From the NCBI RefSeq assembly GCF_015689195.1, contig NZ_CP065044.1, positions 3,968,001-4,032,000 of the forward strand: 64,000 nt of DNA, given 5' to 3'. How positions within the stretch are numbered: the stretch's first letter is position 1; each line of letters starts with the position of its first letter. The notes under the pieces were generated by a model. The model saw only the letters and a program-made list of their open reading frames with translations, had not been told where the DNA came from and did not search any database. Position numbers and translations under genes: made by a program. Of the stretch, positions 32,986-43,311 are shown piece by piece. This DNA is from Pectobacterium aroidearum (GTDB lineage Bacteria > Pseudomonadota > Gammaproteobacteria > Enterobacterales > Enterobacteriaceae).

Positions 32986-33879
32986 ATGCGTTATTCACCA
33001 GAATCCTTGCTGGCGTTTGTCACCACCGTTGATGCGGGCTCGTTTTCCGCCGCCGCCCGACGATTGCATAAAAGCCAATCCACTATCAGCGCGGCTATCG
33101 CCAATCTGGAGGCCGATCTGGGGCTGACGCTGTTCGATCGCTCCGGTCATCAGCCCACGCTCACGCTGGCGGGCAGAAAAGTGCTTTCCCACGTACAGGC
33201 GATTTTATCTGCCAGCGAAGATCTCGATGAACTGGCAATCCGTCTGGCCGACCATATCGAACCCCGTCTGACGTTTATGCTGTCCGACATCTGGCAAGCG
33301 GCTCACTACGAACCTGTACTCCAGCGTTTCGCCCAGCAATTTCCTGATATTGAATTTGAGTGCCTGATTGCAGAAGGCGATGACGTGATCGATCTGCTGC
33401 AAATGAACCGGGCGCATGTTGGCATATTACGCGCTCAGGCGGATTACCCGCCCGATGTTGCCGCCGCGCGTTTGCAGGTTAAGACGGAAATGGCTCTCTT
33501 CGTGTCGGCAGCTCACCCGCTCGCCGCTGAAAAAACCGTGACGCGCAGCCAGTTGGCGACCGTCCGTCAGCTCTATCTCAATACCTATAAACGCAGCGAC
33601 CAGCTGCAACCAGAAGGGATCGTCTGGTCTGCGCCGTCCTACCTTATGCTGCTGGAAATGGCGCAACAAGGGCACGGCTGGAGCATGCTTCCGCGCTGGC
33701 TGGTGGCGCAATACGATCGGAAGAAGCTGGTGGAGTTGCCTGTGGCGGGCTGGCCGCAGTGGATTGACGTCGACGTTGTCTGGTCTAAACCCCATCCACC
33801 CGGCCCTGCTGGGCTGTGGATGATCGACAATCTCCTTGCTCAACAAGAGAGTACGCTACACTATGGTGACACTCGCTGA
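32986..33879 (+). CDS. LysR family transcriptional regulator
   Basis: A 297-residue protein with an N-terminal winged helix (ESLLAFVTTVDAGSFSAAAR, SQSTISAAIANLEADLGLTL) and a periplasmic-binding-protein-like effector domain. It lies 140 bases from the divergent PACE efflux gene, so that gene is its likely target; the inducer is unknown. The downstream small helix-hairpin-helix gene starts 18 bases after its stop and may be cotranscribed. Confidence 0.88.
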   Translation: MRYSPESLLAFVTTVDAGSFSAAARRLHKSQSTISAAIANLEADLGLTLFDRSGHQPTLTLAGRKVLSHVQAILSASEDLDELAIRLADHIEPRLTFMLSDIWQAAHYEPVLQRFAQQFPDIEFECLIAEGDDVIDLLQMNRAHVGILRAQADYPPDVAAARLQVKTEMALFVSAAHPLAAEKTVTRSQLATVRQLYLNTYKRSDQLQPEGIVWSAPSYLMLLEMAQQGHGWSMLPRWLVAQYDRKKLVELPVAGWPQWIDVDVVWSKPHPPGPAGLWMIDNLLAQQESTLHYGDTR

Positions 33880-33897
33880 TTTATCTACGGAGCAATC

Positions 33898-34134
33898 ATG
33901 ACGTTTTCCCCACAGGAGCGTGAGGCGCTGCTGGCCGTAAAAGGCGTTGGCCCTGCGGTAGTCGCCCGTCTGGAGCAAATGGGCTTCACCACGCTGACGC
34001 AGTTGAGCGAAGCCGACGTTAGCGATATTGTGGCAAACGCCGCCGCACTGACGGGCTCAACCTGCTGGAAAAACAGCCCGCAGGCACGTGCCGCCATCAC
34101 CGCCGCGATTACGCTGGCAAAATCACATCAGTAA
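33898..34134 (+). CDS. Small helix-hairpin-helix (Cdd1-like) protein
   Basis: A 78-residue protein built around a helix-hairpin-helix motif (LLAVKGVGPAVVARLEQMGF) followed by a second short helical unit. It matches the 'pathogenicity locus/Cdd1' group of small helix-hairpin-helix proteins with no established function; non-specific DNA binding is plausible. A ribosome-binding sequence GGAG lies about eight bases before the ATG. Confidence 0.7.
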   Translation: MTFSPQEREALLAVKGVGPAVVARLEQMGFTTLTQLSEADVSDIVANAAALTGSTCWKNSPQARAAITAAITLAKSHQ

Positions 34135-34715
34135 TCACATCGGCCACAGCACCGTGGCTGTTGTGGCGATCTCGTTTTACGTCAAGCGATAAAAAGCCAA
34201 TAACGATTTCTTTATATCGCCATTAAATAACATTAAAGAATAAATGGTTATTGTTTTTAATTTCACCATTTACTTTACTTAATTAAGTCAGTTATACCCT
34301 AAATAATTCGAATTTCAGGCAGGCGGTAAGAGAAGGAATCCCGATGAGCTTACTCAGGTAAGTGATTCGGGTGACTGAACGTAGCCAACGCACATGCAAT
34401 TTGAAGTATAACGGGTATAAAAGAGGAATATCTTCACGTTAAACCGCGTGCCATTTCCCGTGGCGTCCGCACACAGGAAACCTGTGCTGTGCCGCCATTC
34501 CATCCGCCTTCTACAGAAAAAAATAACACGTACATCCCTATTATTGTGATGTACCAAAGTAGTACTTCCCGACAAAAAACCATACTATTATGGTGATTAC
34601 TACTTTTGTATTCGAGACATCCCTGTAGTGCTGCGGTAATACGCCTTAATAATAAGATGCTGAATCCTATAAGGTGAAAAATTTACTAATTAATGCAATT
34701 GCAAGTGAGAAAAAA
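34135..34715. other. Region upstream of fumarase
   Basis: About 580 bases. The central part is the 129-base repeat; the right part (34430-34715) should hold the fumA promoter and leader. I saw no clear Fnr, ArcA or CRP site, and no RNA gene. Confidence 0.4.
34292..34420. repeat. TATACCC-ended repeat, full copy 1
   Basis: A 129-base element with terminal inverted repeats (TTATACCC at the left, GGGTATAA at the right, with partial pairing continuing inward). An internal hairpin pairs CCCGA and CTTAC with GTAAG and TCGGG. It differs from the copy at 43147-43275 at about seven positions. It encodes no protein and is of the size and form of a miniature transposable or ERIC-like element. Confidence 0.85.
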
Positions 34716-36359
34716 ATGTCGAATAAACCCTTCTATTACCAAGATCCTTTTCCACTCAGTAAAGATGACACCGAATATCGCCTGCTGAGCAGCGACTTTG
34801 TTTCTGTCGCACAATTTGAAGGTCAGGACATCCTGAAGATCGAGCCAGCCGCGTTGACCCTTCTGGCCCAGCAAGCCTTCCACGATGCCTCTTTCATGCT
34901 CCGCCCCGCTCACCAGCAGCAAGTTGCCGATATTCTTAACGATCCGGAAGCCAGCGAAAACGATAAATACGTTGCCCTGCAATTCCTGCGCAACTCAGAA
35001 ATTTCCGCCAAGGGCATCCTGCCGACCTGTCAGGATACCGGTACGGCGATCATCGTCGGTAAAAAAGGCCAGAACGTCTGGACCGGCGGTAACGATGCCG
35101 AAGCGCTGTCCAAGGGCGTATACAACACGTTCATTGAAGACAATCTGCGCTACTCACAGAACGCTGCGCTGGACATGTACAAAGAGGTCAACACTGGCAC
35201 CAACCTGCCTGCGCAGATTGACCTCTACAGTACCGAAGGCGAAGACTATAAATTCCTGTTCGTCACCAAAGGCGGCGGTTCCGCTAACAAAACCTATCTG
35301 TATCAGGAAACTAAAGCGCTGTTGACGCCGGGTAAGCTGAAAAGCTTCCTGATCGAGAAAATGCGTTCTCTGGGCACCGCGGCCTGTCCGCCGTACCACA
35401 TCGCGTTTGTGATTGGCGGCACGTCGGCAGAAACCACGCTGAAAACCGTTAAGCTGGCATCGACCAAGTACTACGACGAACTGCCGACCGAAGGCAACGA
35501 GCACGGTCAGGCGTTTCGTGATGTCGCGCTGGAGCAGGAAATTCTGGAAGCCGCGCGCGATCTGGGTCTGGGCGCGCAGTTCGGCGGTAAATATTTTGCG
35601 CACGACGTGCGGATTATCCGTCTGCCACGCCACGGCGCATCGTGCCCTGTAGGTATGGGCGTGTCCTGTTCTGCTGACCGTAACATCAAAGGCAAGATCA
35701 ACCGCAAGGGGATCTGGCTGGAGCAGTTAGAGCAGAATCCAGGTAAATATATTCCTGAGCATCTGCGTGAAACGGGCGAAGGCGATGCGGTTAAAATCGA
35801 CCTGAACCGTCCGATGGCCGAGATCCTCAAGACGCTATCGCAATATCCGGTATCCACCCGTCTTTCCCTGACCGGCACCATCATCGTGGGCCGTGACATT
35901 GCTCACGCCAAGCTGAAGGAGCGTCTGGATAACGGCGAAGGCCTGCCGCAGTACATCAAAGATCACCCGATCTACTACGCGGGTCCGGCGAAAACACCAG
36001 AGGGCTACCCGTCCGGCTCGTTAGGCCCTACCACCGCTGGCCGTATGGATTCCTATGTCGATTTACTGCAGGCCAACGGCGGCAGCATGATCATGCTGGC
36101 AAAAGGCAACCGCAGCCAGCAGGTGACCGACGCGTGCCATAAACACGGCGGTTTCTACCTCGGCAGCATCGGCGGCCCGGCAGCGATTCTGGCACAGAAC
36201 AGCATCAAGAGCCTGACCTGCGTGGAATACCCGGAGCTGGGAATGGAAGCCATCTGGAAAATCGAAGTTGAAGATTTCCCAGCCTTTATTCTGGTCGATG
36301 ATAAAGGCAACGATTTCTTCCAGGTGATTCAGAGCGCCAAGTGCGTGAAATGCGGTTAA
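34716..36359 (+). CDS. fumA: Class I fumarate hydratase (FumA/FumB type)
   Basis: A 547-residue iron-sulfur fumarase interconverting fumarate and malate in the TCA cycle; E. coli FumA has 548 residues. The cluster cysteines are seen in [18 protein letters not shown] and GASCPVGMG, and the C-terminal half has the swivelling domain ([36 protein letters not shown], split here). FumA and FumB are not easily told apart by sequence, so the symbol is provisional. ATG 34716 gives the family N-terminus; the frame extends to 34674 without support. Confidence 0.9.
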   Translation: MSNKPFYYQDPFPLSKDDTEYRLLSSDFVSVAQFEGQDILKIEPAALTLLAQQAFHDASFMLRPAHQQQVADILNDPEASENDKYVALQFLRNSEISAKGILPTCQDTGTAIIVGKKGQNVWTGGNDAEALSKGVYNTFIEDNLRYSQNAALDMYKEVNTGTNLPAQIDLYSTEGEDYKFLFVTKGGGSANKTYLYQETKALLTPGKLKSFLIEKMRSLGTAACPPYHIAFVIGGTSAETTLKTVKLASTKYYDELPTEGNEHGQAFRDVALEQEILEAARDLGLGAQFGGKYFAHDVRIIRLPRHGASCPVGMGVSCSADRNIKGKINRKGIWLEQLEQNPGKYIPEHLRETGEGDAVKIDLNRPMAEILKTLSQYPVSTRLSLTGTIIVGRDIAHAKLKERLDNGEGLPQYIKDHPIYYAGPAKTPEGYPSGSLGPTTAGRMDSYVDLLQANGGSMIMLAKGNRSQQVTDACHKHGGFYLGSIGGPAAILAQNSIKSLTCVEYPELGMEAIWKIEVEDFPAFILVDDKGNDFFQVIQSAKCVKCG

Positions 36360-36400
36360 CTCACTTCTGCTGTGATTAGAGGTTAGCCACTAACGCCAGC

Positions 36401-36515
36401 CGAGCGGGAGTAACGGATAGATCGTAAAGTCGCTGTAAACACGTCCATGTGCGCTCGGCTTGCGCCATCCATGGCGCAAACGCTTTACTCTTCTATTCCG
36501 TTACTCCCGTTTTCG
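36401..36515. repeat. Long imperfect palindrome after fumarase
   Basis: Arms GGGAGTAACGG-ATAG (36406-36420) and CTATTCCGTTACTCCC (36493-36508) pair at the outside. GTAAAG (36424) pairs with CTTTAC (36483), and an inner perfect hairpin TGCGCCAT-CC-ATGGCGCA lies at 36461-36478. Extra side sequences CGAGC/GCTCGG could form an alternative arm. A structured intergenic repeat is the most likely reading. Confidence 0.7.
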
Positions 36516-36546
36516 TTCGGTAAATAGGTTTGTCTACGGTCTACAG

Positions 36547-36571
36547 CGCCCCGATTTTCGGGGCGTTTTTT
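36547..36571 (+). terminator. Terminator between fumarase and norR
   Basis: Arms CGCCCCGA and TCGGGGCG with loop TTT, then a six-T run. It is oriented for the fumarase transcript and overlaps the last codon of the converging norR. Confidence 0.85.
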
Positions 36572-38108
36572 ATTTGATGCCCAGCCGCTTCGCCAGACGG
36601 TGTAGGTTGCCGCTGTCTATTTCCAGTTCTCTCGCGCAGGATGACCAGTTGCCCTCATGGCGTGCCAGCGTATGTTGGATGATCCGACGCTGATAGTCGT
36701 CCGTTGCCTCTCGCAAGCCGCCGCTGATGAAGTAATCCGGTACGCTGCCGGTAGCACTCGGTGCTCCTGCGGGGGTATGAACGGGCTGGGTGGAAAGTTC
36801 AAGATTGAAATGCTCAGGGCCTAACAGCACCTCACCCGATTCCTGTCCCGCTCTTGCCAGCACGGTGGCACGGTAAATGGCATGCTCCAGCTCGCGCACA
36901 TTCCCCGGCCAGTCGTACTGTTCCAACAGCGCGCCCGCGTCTGCCGTCAACGCCAGCCGCGCCAGCCCCAGTTGCACGCGGCTACGCTCACAGAAGAACC
37001 CGGCCAACAGCGCCACATCCTGACTGCGCTCACGTAGCGGCGGTACAGATAGGGGAAACACGCTCAGACGGTGGAATAAATCGGCACGGAAAGCACCATC
37101 CAGCACCGCCTGCCGCAGATCACGGTTAGTCGCTGCGAGCACGCGTACGTTCACTTTCAGGCTGCTGTCATCCCCCACGCGCTGGAGATCGCCATACTGC
37201 AATACGCGCAGCAGCTTAGCCTGTAGCGTCAGCGACAGTTCGCCAATCTCATCCAGAAATAGCGTGCCGTTATCCGCCATTTCAAACTTGCCAGTGCGGT
37301 GATGGATTGCACCAGTAAATGCGCCCTTCACATGGCCAAACAGTTCACTCTCTGCGACCGATTCCGGCAGCGCGGCACAGTTCAGGTACACCAGAGGATG
37401 AATTGCCCGGCTGGAACCGCGATGAATCGCGCGCGCCACCAGCTCTTTACCAACGCCAGTTTCTCCCATAATCAGCACGTTCAGATCGGAACCCGCGACG
37501 ATATCGACCTCTTTCTTTAGCCGCAACATCGGCTCCGACAACCCCACCATTTCCTCCACGCTTTCCGCCACGGGACTTTCGGCACGCACTGGTGCAGGCA
37601 ACTGCCGCTCAAGGCGTTCCATCAGCAGCGCATTACTCAGCGCCGCCGCCGCCATCGCCCCCACCAGCCGCAGTTCTTCATCACTAAAATGGTCGAACTG
37701 GCAGGGATCCATACCGTCCACGGTCAGCGCCCCGATCAGGTTCTGATTGGCAAACAGCGGCAGGCCGACGCAGGCGTGCACCTTAAGATCCTCCTGACTG
37801 GGGATCAGGCCGTCATACGGATCGGGAAGCTGGCTGTCCGCCGGAAAGCGTACCACGTCACCCGCACGGGCAATGGCCTCCAGACGGGGATGATCGGACA
37901 GACGAAAGCGTCGCCCCAACACGTCCGGCGCCAGACCGTCGATCGCCAGCGGGCGGAACAGCTGATTTTCGTAGCGTAACAGCGCCGAGGCATCACAGCG
38001 CAGCAGCTGGCGCAGGCTGTTAATCAAGCGCTGAAAACGATCCTGATTCGATAGCCCCATTTGCAGCTCGATAGCGATGCGGGCAAGGGCATTGATGGAG
38101 AGCGTCAT
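36570..38108 (-). CDS. norR: NorR, nitric-oxide-responsive sigma-54 activator
   Basis: A 512-residue regulator in three parts: an N-terminal GAF domain that binds a non-haem iron for sensing nitric oxide; a central AAA+ domain with Walker [11 protein letters not shown] and the sigma-54 contact loop GAFTGA; and a C-terminal Fis-type helix-turn-helix ([20 protein letters not shown]). It activates the divergent norVW. AGGA precedes ATG 38108. Three matching NorR sites and a sigma-54 promoter are present between the genes. Confidence 0.95.
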   Translation of the reverse strand: MTLSINALARIAIELQMGLSNQDRFQRLINSLRQLLRCDASALLRYENQLFRPLAIDGLAPDVLGRRFRLSDHPRLEAIARAGDVVRFPADSQLPDPYDGLIPSQEDLKVHACVGLPLFANQNLIGALTVDGMDPCQFDHFSDEELRLVGAMAAAALSNALLMERLERQLPAPVRAESPVAESVEEMVGLSEPMLRLKKEVDIVAGSDLNVLIMGETGVGKELVARAIHRGSSRAIHPLVYLNCAALPESVAESELFGHVKGAFTGAIHHRTGKFEMADNGTLFLDEIGELSLTLQAKLLRVLQYGDLQRVGDDSSLKVNVRVLAATNRDLRQAVLDGAFRADLFHRLSVFPLSVPPLRERSQDVALLAGFFCERSRVQLGLARLALTADAGALLEQYDWPGNVRELEHAIYRATVLARAGQESGEVLLGPEHFNLELSTQPVHTPAGAPSATGSVPDYFISGGLREATDDYQRRIIQHTLARHEGNWSSCARELEIDSGNLHRLAKRLGIK

Positions 38109-38113
38109 GGTGT

Positions 38114-38124
38114 GTCCTAATGAC
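38114..38124. promoter_or_regulatory. NorR site 1
   Basis: GTCCTAATGAC fits the NorR enhancer pattern GT-N7-AC with TGTC/GACA-like half-sites. It lies in the norR leader, nearest to that gene. Confidence 0.65.
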
Positions 38125-38132
38125 AAATCTGT

Positions 38133-38143
38133 GTCATTAAGAC
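38133..38143. promoter_or_regulatory. NorR site 2
   Basis: GTCATTAAGAC fits GT-N7-AC, as part of TGTC-N5-GACA. It starts 19 bases from site 1. Confidence 0.75.
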
Positions 38144-38157
38144 AATAGTCAACCCAT

Positions 38158-38168
38158 GTCATTTTGAC
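38158..38168. promoter_or_regulatory. NorR site 3
   Basis: GTCATTTTGAC fits GT-N7-AC, as part of TGTC-N5-GACA. It starts 25 bases from site 2 and lies about 45 bases before the -24 element of norV. Confidence 0.75.
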
Positions 38169-38211
38169 AATAACTATTTATTAAATCGTTACAAATCAAT
38201 AAAATAAAAAA

Positions 38212-38227
38212 TGGCACGCTTCCTGCA
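38212..38227 (+). promoter_or_regulatory. Sigma-54 promoter of norVW
   Basis: TGGCACGCTTCCTGCA has GG (38213-38214) and GC (38225-38226) ten bases apart, the -24/-12 signature of sigma-54 promoters. It is about 50 bases upstream of norV. Confidence 0.9.
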
Positions 38228-38273
38228 ATCTCTACAGCATATTTCCCGACTATGACTATTGAGGTTTCAGAAC

Positions 38274-39803
38274 ATGGCAATTCACGTTAAGAACAATATC
38301 CACTGGGTTGGACAACGCGACTGGGAAGTGCGTGATTTTCACGGCACGGAGTACAAGACGCTACAAGGCAGCAGCTACAACAGTTATTTGATTCGCGAAG
38401 AGAAAACCGTACTGATCGATACCGTCGATCATAAGTTCAGCCGTGATTTCGTCCAGAATCTGATGGCGGAAGTGGATCTGAACACGATTGACTACATCGT
38501 GATCAACCACGCCGAAGAGGATCACGCCGGCGCGCTGAGCGAGCTGATGGCACGGATTCCCAATACGCCGATTTACTGTACTCACAACGCGATCGATTCC
38601 ATCACCGGTCACCACCACCACCCTGAATGGCATTTCCACACGGTCAAAACCGGCGACACGCTGGATATCGGCAACGGCAAGCAGCTGATCTTTATCGAAA
38701 CGCCGATGCTGCACTGGCCGGATAGTATGATGACCTACATGACCGAAGATGCCGTGTTGTTCAGTAACGATGCGTTCGGCCAGCACTACTGCGATGAACA
38801 CCTGTTCAATGACGAAGTGGATCAAACTGAACTGTTCGAACAGTGCCAGCGCTATTTCGCCAACATTCTGACGCCATTCAGCCGCTTAGTGACCGCCAAG
38901 ATCCACGAAGTGCTGGGCTTCAATCTGCCGCTGTCGATGGTCGCAACCTCACACGGTGTGGTATGGCGTGACGATCCTGCCCAGATCATCCACCTGTATT
39001 TGAAGTGGGCGGACAGCTATCAGGAAGATCGCATCACGCTGTTTTACGACACCATGTCCAACAACACTCGCATGATGGCCGACACCATCGCGCAGGGCAT
39101 CAACGATGTCGACCCCGGCGTCGCGGTGAAAATCTATAACGTCGCCCGCCACGACAAGAATGAAATCCTGACGCAGGTCTTCCGTTCGAAAGGCGTGCTC
39201 GTCGGTTCATCCACCATGAATAACGTGATGATGCCGAAGGTCGCCGCCATGCTGGAAGAGATCACTGGCCTGCGTTTCCAAAACAAAAAAGCCTCAGCGT
39301 TCGGCAGCTACGGCTGGAACGGCGGCGCGGTCGATCGCATTCAAACCCGTCTGATGGACGCCGGTTTTGAAACTACGCTAGCGCTGAAAACCAAGTGGCG
39401 TCCTGACGGTTCCGCGCTGGAAATTTGCCGCGAGCACGGCCGTGAAATCGCACGTCAGTGGGCGCTGCATCCACTGGATGATACGCCTGCCCGTCGCGTC
39501 ATCTCGCCAGTAAAACAGACCACGGTGGCGCCGCAAACCGTAAGCGCCCCGCAGAGTGTGAGCGCCCCCGCCGAGAGCGCCTGTGGTTGCAGTGAAGTCG
39601 CTGCGCCACAATCAACCGCACAGCCAGCGGCACAATCAGAAAACGGCTGTATGCAGTGCAGCGTCTGCCAGTGGATTTACGATCCAGCGCTTGGTGAACC
39701 GATGCAGGATGTGACTCCCGGCACTATGTGGTCGGACGTACCAGACAGCTTCCTCTGCCCGGAATGCGGGCTGGGTAAAGACGTTTTCAATCCGATTCGC
39801 TAA
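38274..39803 (+). CDS. norV: NorV, flavorubredoxin nitric oxide reductase
   Basis: A 509-residue cytoplasmic enzyme reducing nitric oxide to nitrous oxide without oxygen. The metallo-beta-lactamase-like di-iron domain has H79, E81, D83 and H84 (NHAEEDHAG). It is followed by a flavodoxin domain ([15 protein letters not shown]) and a C-terminal rubredoxin with CSVCQW and CPECG. It is about 30 residues longer than E. coli NorV because of a proline/serine/glutamine-rich linker (about 405-450) before the rubredoxin. The ATG at 38274 gives the family N-terminus [11 protein letters not shown]. Confidence 0.96.
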   Translation: MAIHVKNNIHWVGQRDWEVRDFHGTEYKTLQGSSYNSYLIREEKTVLIDTVDHKFSRDFVQNLMAEVDLNTIDYIVINHAEEDHAGALSELMARIPNTPIYCTHNAIDSITGHHHHPEWHFHTVKTGDTLDIGNGKQLIFIETPMLHWPDSMMTYMTEDAVLFSNDAFGQHYCDEHLFNDEVDQTELFEQCQRYFANILTPFSRLVTAKIHEVLGFNLPLSMVATSHGVVWRDDPAQIIHLYLKWADSYQEDRITLFYDTMSNNTRMMADTIAQGINDVDPGVAVKIYNVARHDKNEILTQVFRSKGVLVGSSTMNNVMMPKVAAMLEEITGLRFQNKKASAFGSYGWNGGAVDRIQTRLMDAGFETTLALKTKWRPDGSALEICREHGREIARQWALHPLDDTPARRVISPVKQTTVAPQTVSAPQSVSAPAESACGCSEVAAPQSTAQPAAQSENGCMQCSVCQWIYDPALGEPMQDVTPGTMWSDVPDSFLCPECGLGKDVFNPIR

Positions 39804-39813
39804 GGAGAGGATG

Positions 39814-40962
39814 ATGAAAGATATCGTGATTATTGGCGCAGGCTTTGCCGCCCGCCAGCTTATTCGACAGCTCCGCAAGCTGGATGCGCACCGCCCTATC
39901 CGCCTGATCACCGCTGACAGCGGCGATGAGTACAACAAGCCGGATTTGAGCCATGTGATGAGCCTGCAACAGCACGCCGACGATCTGACCAAGATGCAGG
40001 CGACCGCATTTGCCGAAGAAAACCGTATTACGCTGCTGGCGAATACGCGCGTCACCGCCATCGACCGCCATACGCAACAGGTTGTCTGCGGCACGGAGCG
40101 TTACGATTACCACAAACTGGTGTTCGCGACCGGTGCCAGTGCGATGGTGCCGCCAATTCCAGGACGCGAGCATATGCTGACGCTCAATAGCCAGCAGGAA
40201 TACCGTACTCACGAAAGTCGGCTCTGGCAGGCCGAACGTATACTGGTACTCGGTGCCGGGTTGATTGGCACCGAACTGGCGATGGATCTGGGGCGCGCGG
40301 GAAAACAAGTTACGCTGGTTGATTGTGCCAGCAGCATTCTGCCCGCGTTGATGCCGCCCGAAGTCAGTGCACGTCTGCAATTCACTCTGACGCAGCAAGG
40401 GGTTTCGCTGCTGCTGAACACGACCCTACAGCAGTTGGAGAAAACCGAAACTGGCGTGCGGTCGACATTTACCGATGGCCGAACCGTCGACGTGGATGAA
40501 GTCATCTCCGCTATCGGCTTGCAGGCCAACACGCAGCTGGCGAAAGCGGCAGGTTTGGCAGTGCAGAAAGGCATTCAAACCAATACACAGTTACAAACCA
40601 GCGATCCACAGATTTATGCGCTGGGCGACTGCGCGGAGATTGGCGGTAAGCTCCTGCCTTTCCTGCAGCCCATTCAGCTCAGCGCAATGACGCTGGCGAA
40701 GAATCTGTTAGGTGCCAGTGAAGCACTGGCGCTGCCGCCGATGCTGGTTAAAATCAAAACGCCGCTGTTTCCCTTGCAGATGGCGGGGGGTACCACAAGT
40801 GGCGACCTGCACTGGCAGCAGGAATGGAACGAACAAGGTATGGTAGCGAAAGCGCTGGATAGTCAGCAGGTGCTACGCGCCTTTGTGGTCGGCGGAGAGC
40901 GGATGAAAGAGGCATTTCCGCTGCTGCGACAGCTTTCCACTGTAACTTCAACCACGGCCTGA
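39814..40962 (+). CDS. norW: NorW, NADH:flavorubredoxin reductase
   Basis: A 382-residue FAD enzyme that passes electrons from NADH to the rubredoxin of NorV. FAD- and NAD-binding glycine motifs are visible (IVIIGAGFAARQLIRQL and ILVLGAGLIGTELAMDLGRA), along with YALGDCAEIGGKLLPF and LQPIQLSAM. The sequence follows E. coli NorW throughout. Two ATGs are adjacent; the second (39814) is better placed behind AAGGAG. It starts 10 bases after norV, so they form one operon. Confidence 0.95.
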   Translation: MKDIVIIGAGFAARQLIRQLRKLDAHRPIRLITADSGDEYNKPDLSHVMSLQQHADDLTKMQATAFAEENRITLLANTRVTAIDRHTQQVVCGTERYDYHKLVFATGASAMVPPIPGREHMLTLNSQQEYRTHESRLWQAERILVLGAGLIGTELAMDLGRAGKQVTLVDCASSILPALMPPEVSARLQFTLTQQGVSLLLNTTLQQLEKTETGVRSTFTDGRTVDVDEVISAIGLQANTQLAKAAGLAVQKGIQTNTQLQTSDPQIYALGDCAEIGGKLLPFLQPIQLSAMTLAKNLLGASEALALPPMLVKIKTPLFPLQMAGGTTSGDLHWQQEWNEQGMVAKALDSQQVLRAFVVGGERMKEAFPLLRQLSTVTSTTA

Positions 40963-41067
40963 CACGGCAAAATAAATAATGCATTTAAAATACATATTTC
41001 TGGTCAGCCTGCGTGCGGATTAATAGAATACGGCTATAGCTTTTGGAATTTACAGACCGAGGTAAAA

Positions 41068-41928
41068 ATGCAAGATCTCATTTGTTATAAGAAGATGCCA
41101 CAGTGGAACAGCCAGACGCTGCCTGCCGCGTTCCAGGAAAAGCACAACACGCAGGAAGGCACCTGGGCAAAATTGACCGTGCTGAAAGGGGAAATGACCT
41201 TTTCCATGCTGACCGAAGACGGCGAGACGCTGGAGACGTTTCACTTCACTGAGCAGAACCAGCCGCCGTTTGTTGAGCCACAGGCGTGGCACCGCATCGT
41301 TTCTTTCTCTGACGATCTGGAATGTCAGCTCAGCTTTTTCTGCTCAGCGGAAGATTTCTACCATAAAAAATACGGTCTGACGCGTACCCATTCAGAAGTG
41401 ATCAACGCCGTGCAGCACATCAAACCGGGCAAAACGCTGGATTTAGGCTGCGGCGGCGGGCGTAACTCGCTGTACCTGAACCTGCGCGGATTTGATGTAA
41501 CCGCCTGCGATAAACACGAACAGAGCATTGATTCGCTGAATAACATCATCAAGAGCGAAGCGCTGGAACACATTCGGGCGGGTGTTTACAACATCAATCT
41601 GGCGGAAATCAAAGAGCAGTATGACTTCATTCTGTCGACCGTCGTGCTGATGTTTCTGGAACGTGACCGGATTCCGCACATCATCAGCAATATGCAGGAC
41701 AGCACGGTTAACGGTGGCTATAACCTGATTATCGCCGCGATGTCGACGGAAGATTGCCCGTGCCCAATGCCCTTCTCCTTTACCTTTAAAGAAAACGAGC
41801 TAAAGAACTATTACGCCGACTGGGAGATCCTCAAATACAACGAGGATATGGGTGAACTGCACAAGACGGATGCGCACGGCAACCGCATCAAACTGCGCTT
41901 CGCCACGCTGCTGGCAAAAAAGCCGTAA
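41068..41928 (+). CDS. tehB: TehB-like SAM-dependent methyltransferase with N-terminal cupin-like domain
   Basis: A 286-residue protein. The first 90 residues form a DUF1971/cupin-like domain ([31 protein letters not shown]). The rest is a class I methyltransferase with SAM motif [15 protein letters not shown]. This long form is like Haemophilus TehB; E. coli TehB lacks the first domain. TehB methylates tellurite and confers resistance together with other factors. No tehA transporter gene is next to it. A short hairpin and then a terminator follow. Confidence 0.87.
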   Translation: MQDLICYKKMPQWNSQTLPAAFQEKHNTQEGTWAKLTVLKGEMTFSMLTEDGETLETFHFTEQNQPPFVEPQAWHRIVSFSDDLECQLSFFCSAEDFYHKKYGLTRTHSEVINAVQHIKPGKTLDLGCGGGRNSLYLNLRGFDVTACDKHEQSIDSLNNIIKSEALEHIRAGVYNINLAEIKEQYDFILSTVVLMFLERDRIPHIISNMQDSTVNGGYNLIIAAMSTEDCPCPMPFSFTFKENELKNYYADWEILKYNEDMGELHKTDAHGNRIKLRFATLLAKKP

Positions 41929-41955
41929 GTCGCTAAAAACGCTATTCGTTAAAAA

Positions 41956-41977
41956 CCTAAGTCGCTAAAAACTTAGG
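41956..41977. repeat. Short hairpin and AAGTCGCTAAAAAC direct repeat after tehB
   Basis: CCTAAGT and ACTTAGG form a seven-base stem. The sequence GTCGCTAAAAAC occurs twice (41929-41940 and 41961-41972), with a diverged third version between them. It looks like a small local duplication. Confidence 0.5.
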
Positions 41978-41989
41978 TCATAAAATAAC

Positions 41990-42014
41990 AAAGGGCCGAT
42001 AAATCGGCCCTTTT
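41990..42014. terminator. Bidirectional terminator between tehB and ribB
   Basis: Ten-base arms AAGGGCCGAT and ATCGGCCCTT are flanked by A on the left and T on the right, so it can end both converging transcripts. Confidence 0.88.
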
Positions 42015-42036
42015 GTCTGCGTGGTATCTGCGTGAA

Positions 42037-42690
42037 TCAGCTGGCTTTGCGCTCTGCCGCTACGCGGTAAGCCACCAGATCTTCAATCGTCAGTACCGGC
42101 ATGTCGTGCTGTTTGGCAAACGCGATCACTTCCGGCGCGTGCGCCATTGAGCCATCATCGTTCGTCAGTTCGCACAGAACGCCAGACGGCTTCAGGCCCG
42201 CCAGCGTCATCAGGTCAACCGTTGCTTCAGTGTGACCACCGCGCGTTAACACGCCACCCGGCTGGGCACGCAGCGGGAATACGTGACCAGGACGATTCAG
42301 ATCGCTCGGCTTGGCGTTATCCGCAATCGCGGCACGAATAGTCGTCAGACGATCCGCAGCAGAAACCCCCGTCGTCACGCCTTCGGCGGCTTCGATGGTT
42401 ACGGTGAACGCCGTTTGGTAATGGCTGGAGTTCTTCTCCACCATCATCGGCAATTCCAACTGCTGGCGACGCTCTTCCGTCAGGCACAGGCACACGATGC
42501 CACTACCGTGACGAATCGTCAGCGCCATCTGTTCAACGGTCATATTTTCAGCGGAGAAGATCATGTCACCTTCGTTTTCACGATCTTCATCATCCAACAC
42601 CAGCACGCCGCGGCCATGACGCAATGCATCAAGCGCGCGTTCTACGCGTTCAGCAGGATTGCCAAATTCAGAAAGTAATGTCTGATTCAT
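42037..42690 (-). CDS. ribB: RibB, 3,4-dihydroxy-2-butanone-4-phosphate synthase
   Basis: A 217-residue cytoplasmic enzyme that converts ribulose 5-phosphate to the four-carbon precursor of riboflavin. The acidic active-site motif [11 protein letters not shown] and the later HTEATVDL and RPGHVFPL motifs are present. Length matches E. coli RibB (217). It is single-domain, with no fused RibA. The long leader contains an FMN riboswitch, so flavin represses it. Confidence 0.96.
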   Translation of the reverse strand: MNQTLLSEFGNPAERVERALDALRHGRGVLVLDDEDRENEGDMIFSAENMTVEQMALTIRHGSGIVCLCLTEERRQQLELPMMVEKNSSHYQTAFTVTIEAAEGVTTGVSAADRLTTIRAAIADNAKPSDLNRPGHVFPLRAQPGGVLTRGGHTEATVDLMTLAGLKPSGVLCELTNDDGSMAHAPEVIAFAKQHDMPVLTIEDLVAYRVAAERKAS

Positions 42691-42779
42691 GGTAAAAACC
42701 TCAATGTTATTATGAATTACCAGAATCAGGGCGAGCTTGAGGAGTAACCACTACTACTGGTTGCATAGCAATGGCTAAC

Positions 42780-42808
42780 AAAAATAACGCGAGCGGGCAT
42801 ACAGCCCG
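42780..42808 (-). terminator. Terminator-like hairpin below the FMN riboswitch
   Basis: On the minus strand, CGGGC and GCCCG pair around a five-base loop and are followed after a few bases by TTATTTTTG. It lies just after the riboswitch and before ribB, as expected for an expression platform. Confidence 0.6.
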
Positions 42809-42821
42809 ACAGATACCGTTA

Positions 42822-42990
42822 CTCTCTCCCATCCGGACTATAACCGTCGGCCCCGGAATTGCACCGGATCTGCTGACCCCACGTTGCGAAATCGATAATA
42901 AAATCGGAAAACGCAGCACGAGCGCTCGCGGGCTTCCAGTATGTATACTGGTTTACCGCCGGTGGGGAATTACACCCCGCCCTGAGAATA
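42822..42990 (-). ncRNA. FMN riboswitch (RFN element) of ribB
   Basis: Read on the minus strand, the conserved RFN blocks occur in order: TCTCAGGGCGGGGTG, then CCCCACCGGCGGTA, a variable arm (CCAGTATACATACTGG), then AGCCCGCGAG, GGTCAGCAGATCCGGT, CCGGGGCCGACGGT and finally TAGTCCGGATGGGAGAG. Binding of flavin mononucleotide reduces ribB expression. About 150 bases separate it from the ribB start. Confidence 0.95.
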
Positions 42991-43146
42991 AGCGGGTTTA
43001 CTATAACGCTAATACCTCGACAGGGCAATTGATCCGCCGCAGGAAATAGGGCAAAACGTATGCTGAATTACAGTAAAATTATGCTGAATATGTGCAAAGC
43101 AGGGAGCGGATTTAGTTTATCCATCCCACAACTCGCATTACACTTG

Positions 43147-43275
<129 letters not shown>

Positions 43276-43311
43276 AGTAGTGACCTTACATAACCTAATC
43301 AGGAAAGCGAC

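Noticed and set aside
34354-34575. 73-codon minus-strand frame upstream of fumarase
   Set aside because: Part of it lies inside the 129-base repeat; the second repeat copy does not keep the frame outside the element.
35154-35633. 159-codon antisense frame in the fumarase gene
   Set aside because: The sense strand encodes a conserved iron-sulfur enzyme throughout; the antisense product has no motif.
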